NCBI GenBank assembly: GCA_964035575.1
Contig: OZ037868.1
Location: 1,426,001-1,490,000, forward strand
Length of the DNA: 64,000 bases
DNA from: Rhynchopus sp. YZ270_cl-10
Taxonomy: Eukaryota; Euglenozoa; Diplonemea; Diplonemida; Diplonemidae
Direction of reading: 5' to 3'
The translations under genes were made by a program, and so were the position numbers. Positions 1-9,685 of this stretch are shown one piece after another; positions within the stretch are counted from its first letter, which is position 1, and each line of letters starts with the position of its first letter. The notes below the pieces were generated by a model that worked only from the letters and a program-made list of their open reading frames with translations, had not been told where the DNA came from and ran no database searches.

Positions 1-329
1 ATCAAAACACAAAACCCACTATGTTCCCCTCACCTCTCCGACGGTATTGAAGCTTTTTTTTTACCTTTCTGGCTTTAGATAGTGGTGCATGAGGCACGCA
101 AAAAAAAAAAAAACGTTTCAAGTTTCAGTTTCTTTGCATCCTTTCCTGCAGGCTTTTATCGGTCTGTGTGTTAAGAGGTGCGCTGGTCATCAGCATCCCG
201 GCAACGCGTCGTTTTCTTTCTACCACAGAGCAAAAAGAAAAAAAAATCTTATCTCTCCGAGAGTTTCAAAATAAGTGTTCAGGTGGAAGGTGCGCGCGTG
301 ATGCGGGGGGGAGGGGTGGGGGGGACAGC

Positions 330-450
330 TAGTGGTGGCAGTATTATGATGAGAGCCCATTGGAATACGCAAAATGCATCAAAACACATCATGTATTGTG
401 ATGTATTTTGCTTATTCCAATGGGCTCCTATCACAATACTGCCACCATTA
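330..450. repeat. 121-bp palindromic element, MITE-like
   Basis: The left arm (330-381) and right arm (399-450) are inverted copies of about 52 bp with only a handful of mismatches. They are separated by 17 bases. The outer ends read TAGTGGTGGCAGTATT and AATACTGCCACCATTA. It could be a fold-back transposon relic or a transcribed hairpin; no protein is encoded. Confidence 0.8.
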
Positions 451-946
451 GGGAGGGGTGGGGTTTCTCGTTGAAAACAGTCAAAAAAAAAAAAACAAAT
501 GATTTGGCGCAAAGACGAGAGTTTTGAAGTTCTGAGGTTGTGAGGTAACCTGGTTGTTTTCGCTTGTTGGGGATTTTTTTGCACTTTCAACTTTTCTTTA
601 GATGGAAACCACGAAATGGATGTAGGACTGCATGGTGGGGGGTCCACCTGTCCACCTCGGTACAGCCACGAGAGGTTCATTTTTTTTTCTTATTGATTGC
701 ATATGATGAAAATATTTTTTTTCCTCTCTTGGTGTCCCTCTCATCACACAAGCGTGTGATGTTTCTAATCCCTCCCTCACCCATAAACGCAAGCACTTTT
801 CTCGAAGTGGAGATTTGCCAATTATGTTCTACTGCAGAAGGTGCAAAGCAAAGTGATCATTATGACCTTTTTTTTTAAGGCACACATGTCACGAGAGGGT
901 TTTGTGTTTTCAAGTCAATTTTTCTTGGATGCGAATCAACAAAGAG

Positions 947-1000
947 AAGGCTCGTTGTTCCAGTTATTGTTACAAAGTAACAATAAATGGAACGAGCCTT
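947..1000. repeat. 54-bp palindrome
   Basis: The arms start AAGGCTCGTT and end AACGAGCCTT, with about 25 bp pairing around a 3-base centre and two or three mismatches. It lies next to a CACGAGAGGG dispersed phrase at about 890. No coding content. Confidence 0.75.
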
Positions 1001-1742
1001 CCAAACAACAATAAAGAAGAAAGTATTTTCATTTTGTTTTGAGAGGTGCATGTGTATGAGAGGCACATACATCTTATAAGTTTGCTGTTTTTCCCCCAGA
1101 AATCTGAAAAAAAAAAAGAAAAAGAAAAAGAAGAAAATGAAGGATGACGACCACCCCCATGAGCAGAGTCATAGTGTTGGCCAGGGTTTACCCCCCTTTG
1201 TGTTTTTTTTTTTTTCCTTTTTTTCTTTTTCCCTCTCGTCTTCATATATTGATTGATATATGCATACAATTTTTGAAAGATGTTTTTGTCCCGAGGGCAA
1301 AATTCATCTGACAAACGTATTTCTTCAAATTTATTCATCCCCAAAAAAAAAAAAAAAAAAAGAAAAAAGATTTTCTTTTTTTTGAAAGTAACACACCCTA
1401 CATCGCCAGCAGGACTTCACACCCCCATGTGGTCATCTAGCTTACAACAAAATGTTTTTCTGGAGGATGGAAAGACTGTCGTATCTTGCACAGCTACCAC
1501 TAAAATTAACAGATTACCGGAAAGTAGATTGGCACAGAAAAAATGGGGTGGAGGGCGTCACAAAAATTGTAACCCAGGGTATTAGCTTGGTACTCAGAAT
1601 TAGGTCCGAATTCTGACATTTTCGGGGGGGGTGAAAATTAGTAATTGTATCGGGGAGAAAAATAAGACGGGGTTGTGGATATGGGGGGGGGGGGGGGGGG
1701 GGGGGTACCCACGCTCCTGGAACTCCATTCTATAGAAATAAC

Positions 1743-2018
1743 CTACAACACGCCCAGCACTCTGCTCTTCTGCAGGTATGCGAAAAACGCTCGTCGTACG
1801 CTGCCAGAACCACTGGGGCGCTTGCACCTGAAATGTTCAAGAAGGGGGCTGTCGTCTTCAGACTCCTCTTCGTCCAGCACCATCTGCTCGATGGCGGTGG
1901 CTGTAGAGGCGGGCTGGGCACGTTCCAGCTCGTAGTTGTCCACAGGCTCCCACGCAGATGAAAACTCAAAGCGCCAGGATTCCACGGTGGCGATCGCGCG
2001 GGGTTTTCCACAGCACAT
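1743..2018 (-). CDS. Possible 91-residue protein or captured gene fragment
   Basis: The minus strand carries an ATG-to-stop frame of 91 residues with the codon style of the real genes here (GC-rich, not low-complexity). That is unusual for this gene-poor region. It has a Trp-Phe-rich start, an acidic patch (EEESEDD near residue 51) and a basic C-terminal third. I recognise no family, and no signal peptide or membrane helix is visible. A run of 23 G follows its stop by about 35 bases. It may be a small gene, one exon of a larger gene, or a gene fragment carried by a transposon. It is the only minus-strand ORF of this quality with an intact start and stop. Confidence 0.3.
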   Translation of the reverse strand: MCCGKPRAIATVESWRFEFSSAWEPVDNYELERAQPASTATAIEQMVLDEEESEDDSPLLEHFRCKRPSGSGSVRRAFFAYLQKSRVLGVL

Positions 2019-2242
2019 ACCGTTTTTTTTTTTTCTTCTATAAATGAAAGACCTAATTCTGGGAAATCAAAAATCCAAGCTAAAAGCCTACTGTAGTTTC
2101 AACAAAAAACAAAAAAAAAAACAAAAAACCAGAAAAAAAAACAAAAAAAAAAAAAAAAAAATGTTTAGTATAGTGGAGCACACTCTAGGGTGGCTACACT
2201 AATACAACCAAGTTTTCAAAAAAAACAAATGTTTGTAATGGA

Positions 2243-2345
2243 ACCACCTGATTCGGACCCACAATGAGTTTTGCAGAGTACTTTAGTACTTTACTGGGTA
2301 CTGGGCACTCCCTTATACTCCCCGATCAGGTCCGAATCAGGTGGT
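2243..2345. repeat. Short element with 17-bp inverted ends
   Basis: ACCACCTGATTCGGACC at 2243-2259 is matched exactly in inverse by 2329-2345. The 69-base interior contains GTACT and GGGTACTGGG words related to the minisatellites elsewhere in the window. Likely a small non-autonomous element. Confidence 0.65.
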
Positions 2346-3527
2346 GTAATGTGACAGGAGCAGCCAGACTACTATGAAAAAAAGGTGGAAAACTATGGAA
2401 AAAAACAATAGTACAAAATGTCCAAGTGTCCACCAAGGTGGGTGCTTAGGCGATCGTTGACACAAGAAAAAAAAAAAAAAAAGCAACACAGCTAGTTGTT
2501 CGGTTAGTGCACCTAGAGGTCTTTTGGTACCCCACTGGTGTAATTAGAAAGTCTGTGGCGAATGTCCATCCTGTTAAAACACACATTTTATTTCGCTCAA
2601 AAAAAAAAATTGCCAACAAAAAAAAGAACAAAAGAGCAGCCTACACTGCCTCGGCAGTGAAGAGAATGAAAAAAAAACCAAGGTTAAAAAAATATTAAAA
2701 AAATCGCCTGTTTTAAGAGGGTTACGGTCCTGTGATCACCATTTATAGCCTTGCCACTCCTTGGTGCAGGGAGAAGGCCTGAAGCGGAACCGCTCGCACC
2801 CGGGAAGTCGTGGTGATTCCCATTATTTCGAAACGGTAACCCGCAACGGTGATAAGGTGACGGCCGCTTGCTGATCATCTATACTGTGGCCACCAGTCTT
2901 TTTTTTTTTTTTTATTTTTTTCACACTTTGGCCTGGTGCCCTACAAGCAACACCTTCAATCAGCCTGCATAAACCAAGGTGGTAGCAGGAAAACAAGATG
3001 CGTGCACAGTAATACAGCAATACAAGCAAAAAAAAAACAAAACAAAAAAAGTTGCTCTGTTTTCGTGTTGCTTCTCACTTCTCACTGTACTTATTTTAAT
3101 CATCCTCATCATCCGCATTTTTCTTTTCTTTGTGTGTAGCTTCTCTGGCATCAGGTCACAAACAGCCCCTCATGGAAGCACAAGAGTGCCTGACAAAAAA
3201 GTGCATGACTGCCCTCCATCTGATGCACTCTCTAGAGCTGCCTCACCCGGGTGCCAGTCACCCCCCTCACAAATTATTCACCATTTTTCAAACTATTTTA
3301 CAAAAGAGACAAATGCTGTTTCAAAAAAAACCCCTTTTTCGGATGACTCAAACAGAGATTTAGATTCATCTTATCAACGTTTTTCTTACGTTTTCTTCCT
3401 GCGCAAAAAAGTGCACGAAAACCACGAAATAATTTTTTTTTCTTACTACCCTTTTACCCACTCAACCTCCAGTCCAGTTAATGTGTCCGTTTATGGTCAC
3501 CACGCCTAATTTTTATTATGGTTTAGA

Positions 3528-3679
3528 AGGTGACTAAGCACGAGAGGCTTAGGTTCATCTCATAAATTATTTTATACATTTTCCCCCCCGAAAATGGATG
3601 GTTGGGATCCACCCGGTGCACCGGACATTGTACCAAAGGTACACTGTTCACGAGAGGGCTTTGTATTTCAAGTCAAAAG
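3528..3679 (+). repeat. Two dispersed phrases: AGGTGACTAAGCACGAGAGG and CACGAGAGGGC families
   Basis: The first phrase (3528-3573) recurs with variation at about 4228, 27718, 28724, 35021, 35232, 41373, 50320, 51948 and 53829. The second (about 3594-3679) recurs almost unchanged at 50502-50603 and more diverged at 54150-54216, 610-690 and 56850-56910. Both share the core CACGAGAGG but differ in the flanking words. They are short, non-coding and framed by homopolymers. Their nature (retroposon pieces, regulatory DNA or RNA genes) is unknown. Confidence 0.7.
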
Positions 3680-5576
3680 CAAAAAAGCGTTTTTCCTTCA
3701 AATTCCCGCCACCAAATAACAAGAGGCGCCCTATCCTATTCGACTGGAAACTAACGAGAGAACATGGGGAATCTGGAGGGGGGGGTCACACCAATGGGAG
3801 CTATAGAGCGCATCCCCCAGGGGACACTAATACAACCATCGTGTTCCAAAAGAGAGTGACTTTAGGAACAGTGGAGCTTGCACAAGTGGCAACTACGCTG
3901 TTCCTAACAAACCTTCAATTTTCAAAGAAAAAAACAAAAAACAAAAAAAAAGGAAAAGTAAAAGTAAAAAAAAAGGAAAAGAAAAAAAAACGACGTTGTG
4001 CGCGTAACGACGGTCCGTCTTCAGAGGACTGATATGGTTGCCAATCCTACCCAAAAAAAAAAACCCCCCCCCCCCGTTTCCCCCCAACCCAAGCTTTTAA
4101 AAAAAAACGTGAGAAAAAGGAGAGTTTTTATGACAATTTTTTTTTTTCTGGGGGAGTCGCTCCTCATTTTTGCGATCAAGGTTACTTTGTTTTCCCCCCA
4201 TCCCTGTAAACCTTCCACTCCCCATTTAAGGTGACTAGGCAAGCTTAGGTCCATCTTTTACAAAAAAATCTTTTTTCTTTTTTTGATGATGCACACGTTC
4301 GATGTCCACCTCATTATAGTGTTTTGGAGGATCTGTGTTAGGGTTTATGGGCGATGGTAAGACCTAAGGTGTACACATGTTACTGGAGGGTTGGAAAAAA
4401 AAAAATAGTGTCGTTCATTCTCGGGTGTCTACAACCAAGTTTTCAAAAGAAGAAAAATGGCTCCGCTAAACACTGCGTACAGACCCTAACTCCCACCCCC
4501 AGGTGGGTAGCTTAGGTAATCGATAGTTCCCATTCAATGGCGCAAATTTTTTTGTTTATTTTGTTTATTGTTGCTGTGGGAGTACAGAGTCTTTTGATGT
4601 AAACCACGATGGATGTAGGACAGTGTGGTTGGGTGTCCACCGTACAGCCGGTTGTATTTCAACTCTACCTTTTTTCCCTTTCTTTTTACTGTGGGTTAGA
4701 TAACCCGCGGGAAAATAGTGTCGCCTCTGATGGAAGGTACGGTGAGGTATTTTGCACCTTCAACTTCTCTTTTATTAGCTGTATGTGTACGAAAAGGCAC
4801 ATCCATTGTTTTTGTTTTTTGTTTTGTCTTATTTTCTTTTTTTTTTTTTTCTTCTTTTTTTTCGCGACTAAATAGTGATTGAGAGCTGTGTGGACAAACG
4901 TTGTCCCCCATATACCCTTCCCAAACCTCACATATACTTTCTTTGTGCTTTGACGACCGGCCCCATATTTATTTCTTTTTTTGAGTCGAACAATTTTGCA
5001 AACCCGTAAACCCGCAAACCCGGGTTCTGAAAGGTTTATCCACGTTTTTTTTTTTTTAGCTTTTCTTTTCTTTTTTCGAAGGTGACTTGAAACCCCGCTG
5101 TTGTCAATCTCACGATATTTTCTTTTTATTGATGTCTTGATTATCTTCCTTTTCACCCCCTCTTTTCACGCCCCCAAATAGAATGTGAAACAGTTGAGAG
5201 AAAAGCTTCCATCAGAAGGATTCTGATCTTAACTCTCATCCTACCTGCTATGGCAGGTGGAGGGGTTGAACAGGGGGTTTTTTTGATGGTAGCGGAGAAT
5301 GACCAATGACCATTTCTTTTTTTTTCATCAGTCTAAATGGGAGCCAATTACCCCCCCCCTAGCCAATTACCCCCCCCCCTTATATTACCCCCTTTTTCCA
5401 AAATCCGGAAACACAAGATTTTTCAGTGCCAATTACCCCCCCCCCCTTTAGGTGGTCCCACGTAGAAGGAAATCCTTAAGGATTTGCTGTGGACACACGT
5501 GTGACCCCACCGTGGAGAGCAATCGGCTCGCGCAATCAAAAGAAAGCAGAGAAAAGGGGAAAGAAAAAGGAAAAAA

Positions 5577-5613
5577 GTTGCGTACCGTGCGCCTGCGGCG
5601 CACGGTAGCCAAC
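5577..5613. repeat. GCGTACCGTGCGCC near-palindrome (dispersed)
   Basis: The word GCGTACCGTGCGCC is followed by TGCGGCGCACGGTA, giving a GC-rich near-palindrome of about 30 bp. Related copies occur at 13606-13634 (inverted), 37357-37381 and 38580-38604 (inverted). Copies of a variant core, GTACCGTGGCTTCGCCAG, lie at about 13481 (inverted), 37458 and 37575. Flanking DNA is also shared between the 5.5-kb and 13.6-kb copies. Confidence 0.7.
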
Positions 5614-6135
5614 CTTTGTTTGTACTTATGTATATTCCACCAAATTTTGACCATGTTTTCCGGTGTTTTCCGGTGTTGGCCGGTGAAGTCACGGTATTGG
5701 GTACTGGGTACTGGGTACACTCGCTTCATCATTGTGGGTTCCCGGCTACCGGCAAGGTCTCTTCCAATCCGTACCCCAGTTTCCTAGTGGGCTTCTCTGG
5801 CTAGGGCTCCAGTAGGTCCCTCCACACATGTAATGTGCCTGCCTTCAGCACCCAGGGTAGCATTCCCAGCACCTTTTACCCTCAGGCAGACCTTCATAGA
5901 GTTTCAGGAGGAGTGCCACAAAGGGTCCCCGGATACAATTTAAGGTCCAGCCCAGGACGAGAGGGGCTCACAGCAGAGAATAAGCCCGGTCCCTGGTCCC
6001 GGTCCGGTCCTGGTACAGTTCCCGGTCCAGGTCCCGGTCCTGGTCCTGGCCCAGGTGCCGGTCCCGGGTCCCAGACCCGGGTCCCAGATGGTACCGGGTA
6101 CCTGGGTACCCAGGTATACGCAAACCCGCAAATAC

Positions 6136-6307
6136 GGTACACAGGTACACAGGTACACAGGTACACAGGTACACAGGTACACAGGTACACAGGTACACAG
6201 GTACACAGGTACACAGGTACACAGGTACACAGGTACACAGGTACACAGGTACACAGGTACACAGGTACACAGGTACACAGGTACACAGGTACACAGGTAC
6301 ACAGGTA
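6136..6307. repeat. Minisatellite, unit CAGGTACA, about 21 copies
   Basis: A near-perfect 8-bp tandem array lies inside the 5325-6399 element. Next to it is a degenerate hexamer tract of GGTCCC/GGTCCTG type. Its unit differs from the arrays at 15611, 17929 and 38332 only by presence of one G and by A versus C. Confidence 0.95.
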
Positions 6308-6490
6308 GGTGTCTATTACCCCCCCCCCTTATATTACCCCCAAAACCCGAATATGACCCTCAAGGGGGGGGGGTAATTGGCTCCCATTTAGACTGATGAT
6401 TTTGAAAAGCTATTCTTCAGCTGGGTTGTAATAATAAAAAAAAGCCTCGAAGTGTTTCTAAAAAAGATATTTAAAAAAAAAAATCAAAAA

Positions 6491-6639
6491 GTGTCGCTTG
6501 TTGTTCCCTCACTCCCCCTTCTTGTAGTTGTTTGATTGACAGTTCCACACAGTATCTCACCTTGGGTGGTGGTGTTGTGGAGCACGGTTGGGGTGAGTGA
6601 ACGGCGTGATACTTTCCGCTCACAAAAGTAGTGTGCGTA
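6491..6639 (+). repeat. 150-bp dispersed repeat, copy 1
   Basis: It aligns along its full length with the reverse complement of 40671-40814, at roughly 80 percent identity by eye. Shared blocks include GTTCCCTCACTC, CTTGTAGTTG, GGTGGTGGTGTTGTGGAGCA and TTTCCGCTCACAAA. Both copies are bounded by A-rich runs in the same relative orientation, which is SINE-like, but I cannot see a convincing polymerase III A/B box pair. Confidence 0.7.
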
Positions 6640-6872
6640 AAAAATAAAAATAAAATAATTATAGTGGAGTTCATCCTCGGGTGTCTACACCTAATACAAC
6701 CAAGTTTTCAAAAAAAAAAGACAAATAGCAAGGGACATTTCATGCTCCCTTTTTTGACTCCTCGTCGGTGAAGTGCCCCCTTTGGTCAGTTCGATTGCCA
6801 TGCCTGAGTCTTGACGTTATTTCTTTTCTTTTTCTTTTTCTTTTTCTTTTTTTTGTCAAAAAAGATTGGAGG

Positions 6873-7168
6873 AATGGTGCTATGGGAAATCAGTCAACGA
6901 CCTGTCAGCGACCCTCCCGGAGCACCAAGGAAGCGCTTTTTTTTGGGCAAATAAAACGGGAAAAAAAAACATGCTTAAAAATTGTCTGTTTGGTTCATCC
7001 TGATTCACACACGCTAACACTAAGAGCATGTTTCACACTTTTTCCACTTTTTTGTTTCGCCAGGCTTTGAGCGCACAAACAAAGACCCAATTTTTTTTCG
7101 TTGATGGTGTTCCTGAAACCCCTGTCAAGGACACTGTCAATATAGGCCCCCTCCGTAGCACCATTTGA
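6873..7168. mobile_element. Short transposon-like repeat ending ATGGTGCTA, copy 1
   Basis: The left end (ATGGTGCTATGGGAAATC, then GACCTGTCAGCGACC) and right end (TGTCAATATAGG, then GTAGCACCATTT) match the ends of 53884-54074. The interiors differ in length and content. The outermost bases form a short inverted repeat, ATGGTGCTA. No transposase is present. Confidence 0.55.
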
Positions 7169-8451
7169 GCTTTTTTGTTGTTTTTTTTTTTTAAATTTTC
7201 TCTCTACCTTAGCCCCTCCTTTTGCTCACTTCTTCTTTATTATTTATATTTTTACTGTCGTTAGTGCAGTCCAGGGTAGGGGCTGAAACTATTTTTCTTT
7301 TCTTACTCTTCCGAAAAGATGTTTAATGTACGTGAGGCATTTTCATCTTGCTTTTTCTACGTTTTGCAAAACATCCAAAAAAAGCAAGGGTACATTTTTT
7401 GCACCCTCTTTGCCTTCTTTTCGTTTAGAAAAGAAAGTATATGAAATAATCTTTCAACTTTTTTCTCTTTTTCTTTGTCTACTGTTTATTTTTGAAGATT
7501 GCAAAAAAAAAAAACCCCAAAAATATAACTCTTCCTTTTTTAGATAGATATTCAGTCAAAAGAAACGGAAAAAAGAGAGAAAGTTTTTTTTCGTTGATCG
7601 CTCGAATTAGTGTCCCTGAGTGAATGAGTCTGGGGAGTAATTCGGCAAAGCACTATCTAAAAAACAAAGTTTCATTTTTATATGACGATTCTCGTATATT
7701 CAAAAAAAAAATAATGCGTGAAACTCACGAGAAAAAAAGCGAGGTGTCTACACGTTACAATTATTCAAAAAATGTATTTAACGTTGCGCAAGATACAAAA
7801 CCCCCCACCCTTTTTACCCCCGACCTGCAAAACATTTTGTTTTTTGTGGTCCTGTCTGAGGGATACGAGAAAAAGAAGTGAGGTGAGTACTTCGTCAGTT
7901 TTTCAAAAAAAAAAGAAAATGAAAAAAAAAAAAAAAAAAAAAACATACTACCTGGGCTGACCCTGGGTTACCCACCTCAAGGTGGGTCACTAAAAAAAAA
8001 AAAACAGAAATTTCGCGTGGTACGTTGCCAACAACCTCCATTACATCAGCTAGCTGGTGTTGTGCAGGTGGCTGTTCGCACTACTGCGAAGCCTGCTCCC
8101 CCACTTGGGCCGTTCAGCCCAAGTCAACAGCTTCACCTCTATTGCTACCTTACCCTTTTTCCCCATGATGTGTGTGTGAGGCTCTCTGTCTCATCCATGC
8201 AATCCTCCCCATTTTATTATTTCTTTTTCTTCAAAAAAAAAACTTCTCCCCCAACCCCCAGCCCTCAAGGATAGGATAAAAAAAAAAAGGCAGCATTTTT
8301 TTTTTTTTGTATTTTCTTCCGCGACCCTCAAAATCATACTCATTCTACTCAGATGCAATGCTCCCGACAGCAGTTCTGCCTACAGGGCAACCTCGTTAGT
8401 GTAACAGTAGTTGCGCTTGTTCTCAGCGAGCGTCTAAGAAGAGGAACTCTA

Positions 8452-8484
8452 CCCTACCAGAACCACACAGTAGTTCTGGTAGGG
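8452..8484. repeat. 12-bp perfect hairpin
   Basis: CCCTACCAGAAC and GTTCTGGTAGGG are separated by nine bases. It is about 230 bases upstream of the EF-hand gene. It could be a DNA palindrome or an RNA stem; function is unknown. Confidence 0.6.
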
Positions 8485-8609
8485 CCTAATGGGCCTACGG
8501 CGAGCCTGAACGAAGCGAAAAAAGGAGTGCCCCCCTCACAGACCCATCCTGAGACTTTCTTTCGTTAAAAGTAGTAGACCACTCCCCCTGACGGCATCGG
8601 ATCATCTTT

Positions 8610-8633
8610 CACCCATCCCATCACTCCCACCAG
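8610..8633 (+). promoter_or_regulatory. Pyrimidine tract + AG upstream of EF-hand gene (candidate splice acceptor)
   Basis: A C/T-rich stretch ends in CAG at 8631-8633, 83 bases before the ATG at 8717. It could be a trans-splicing acceptor or the 3' end of a 5'UTR intron. Confidence 0.35.
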
Positions 8634-8716
8634 ACCATACACAACCCCATAACCTAAAAAAAACCCCCCTTTAATTTACCCCCTCAAATCCTTCCTTCCG
8701 CCTCACCTCTCCAACA

Positions 8717-9175
8717 ATGACCTTCAGCAGCAAGCAATTTACGAAGTATGAGGAGGCCTTTGCGAAGCTGGGGAATAAAAAGGAGCTGCTCCCTGTCGAG
8801 AGTCTGGGGGACTACATTCGGCTGACGGGGGTGAGCGCGACGCCGGAGGAGCTAGATGCGATGGTGCCGGAGTACAACTTGGACGGCTTTCTCAACTTTG
8901 CAAGCATATTGGATATTTTGAGCCGTTTCCAGACACCACCCAAGCCACAGCAAGAACGGCAAGACCTTCTCGCCCTCTTCAAGCTTCTCGACGACCAGGA
9001 GTCCGGCTACATCTTCGTCGACGAACTCAAGCAGGCGTGCCTCCTTGCTGGCGACGCGCTCCGCGAAAAGGAGTTCCACCACCTCCTCTATGCTACAGGC
9101 CTCCACGGGAAAGACCGCATATCGCTTTTTGAATATATGGAGATCTTTCTTGGTCTTCCGCATGACCCAGCGTAA
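8717..9175 (+). CDS. Calmodulin-superfamily EF-hand protein
   Basis: This intact, intronless frame encodes 152 residues, the usual length of calmodulin, centrin and myosin light chains. Four EF-hand-like segments are spaced as in calmodulin. Only the third, around residues 92-103 (DDQESGYIFVDE), keeps a near-canonical loop with acidic position 1, Ser at 5, Gly at 6 and acidic position 12. The second (near YNLDGFLNF) and fourth are degenerate. The protein therefore probably binds one calcium ion or none and acts as a structural light-chain-like partner, for example of a myosin, a centrin-type fibre or an axonemal complex. The family is clear; the subfamily is not. The start follows CTCTCCAACA with no earlier in-frame ATG. 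The neighbouring surface-protein gene begins 510 bases downstream on the same strand. Confidence 0.88.
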   Translation: MTFSSKQFTKYEEAFAKLGNKKELLPVESLGDYIRLTGVSATPEELDAMVPEYNLDGFLNFASILDILSRFQTPPKPQQERQDLLALFKLLDDQESGYIFVDELKQACLLAGDALREKEFHHLLYATGLHGKDRISLFEYMEIFLGLPHDPA

Positions 9176-9685
9176 GGGGGGGTGCAATTCTGTGAGAAGA
9201 TTAAAAAAAAATCGCTCGCTTTGCTTAACAGTAAGGGGGAGTGATGAGGGGGGGGTAAAATGATTGGAAGAAAGAAAAAAAGTGGTCCCGAACCTTGCGA
9301 GACAAATAAAAAAATGGACCATTTATCCATCACACAGGGCATACACTAAGCATCGTCCCCCCATTATGGGGAGGGGTAAAATATGGGTAAAATATGGGGG
9401 ATTTCCCCATATTTCCCCATATTTTTTATGGGGGAATAGAGTAAGCGGCGCTATAGGTCAAACGCAGTTGACAGGGGAAATGCTAACTCGAGGGACTTAT
9501 CGATGGCACCGGAAGGCCCGATGTCGTGAAGCTTTGTGTTGAAACCATCTGGGCGGTTAGGCCTGTTGATGCCTGACACCTTTTTGCTTTTGTTTGATTT
9601 CTTTTGACCTCTAAGAGTACGATCATAAACCCCACAACAACACAACAACACAACAACAGATATTCTGTGGACACAACAAAAGACA
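9176..9685. other. Intergenic spacer with AATATGGGGA repeats
   Basis: No gene is seen. The stretch 9356-9440 has palindromic and repeated words (CCCCCATTATGGGGAGG, AATATGGGGGA) that recur inverted at 15830-15945. A pyrimidine tract ending in AG at 9614-9615 lies 70 bases before the next ATG and is a candidate splice acceptor. TTGACAGGGGAAATGCTA at about 9470 is matched by TTGACAAGGGAAATGCTA at about 12358, so a short direct repeat brackets the surface-protein gene. Confidence 0.6.

Larger units (their letters stand above)
1..1742. other. Gene-poor, repeat-rich intergenic DNA
   Basis: No ORF here has convincing coding character. The stretch is made of A and T homopolymer runs, two strong palindromes (330-450 and 947-1000, listed separately) and diverged copies of dispersed phrases. 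One of these, around 614-690, begins with the words ATGGATGTAGGAC and GCATGG and ends with CACGAGAGG. A run of about 23 G lies at 1683-1705. Apparent ORFs are low-complexity Lys or Phe stretches. Confidence 0.7.
5325..6399. mobile_element. 1.07-kb non-autonomous element with 35-bp terminal inverted repeats
   Basis: The ends (5325-5359 and 6365-6399) are perfect 35-bp inverted copies, starting TCATCAGTCTAAATGGGAGC and running into a C (or G) tract. TTTT flanks both sides and could be a 4-bp target duplication, although the surroundings are T-rich. Inside are a second C-rich motif repeated directly near each end (about 5366-5393 and 6315-6342), a GTACCGTGCGCC palindrome (5577-5613), three TGGGTAC units (about 5698-5720), a degenerate GGTCCC/GGTCCTG tract (about 5985-6110) and the 8-bp array at 6136-6307. 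There is no transposase; frames across the array encode only simple repeats. Confidence 0.7.
2019..8716. other. Repeat-rich intergenic region
   Basis: I see no supported gene here. Contents listed separately include a 17-bp inverted repeat pair (2243-2345), dispersed phrases (3528-3679), a 1.07-kb element with terminal inverted repeats (5325-6399), a 150-bp dispersed repeat (6491-6639), a short transposon-like repeat (6873-7168) and a hairpin (8452-8484). Between them are A/T runs and C runs. Short GC-rich stretches at 8017-8120 and 8350-8570 contain hairpins but no convincing protein. Confidence 0.65.

Noticed and set aside
5894-6306. Long Tyr/Leu/Cys/Thr/Val-Pro or Gly/Thr/Gln/Val/His repeat proteins across the 8-bp array
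   Set aside because: Every frame on both strands is open because the unit lacks stops; this is a minisatellite, not coding.
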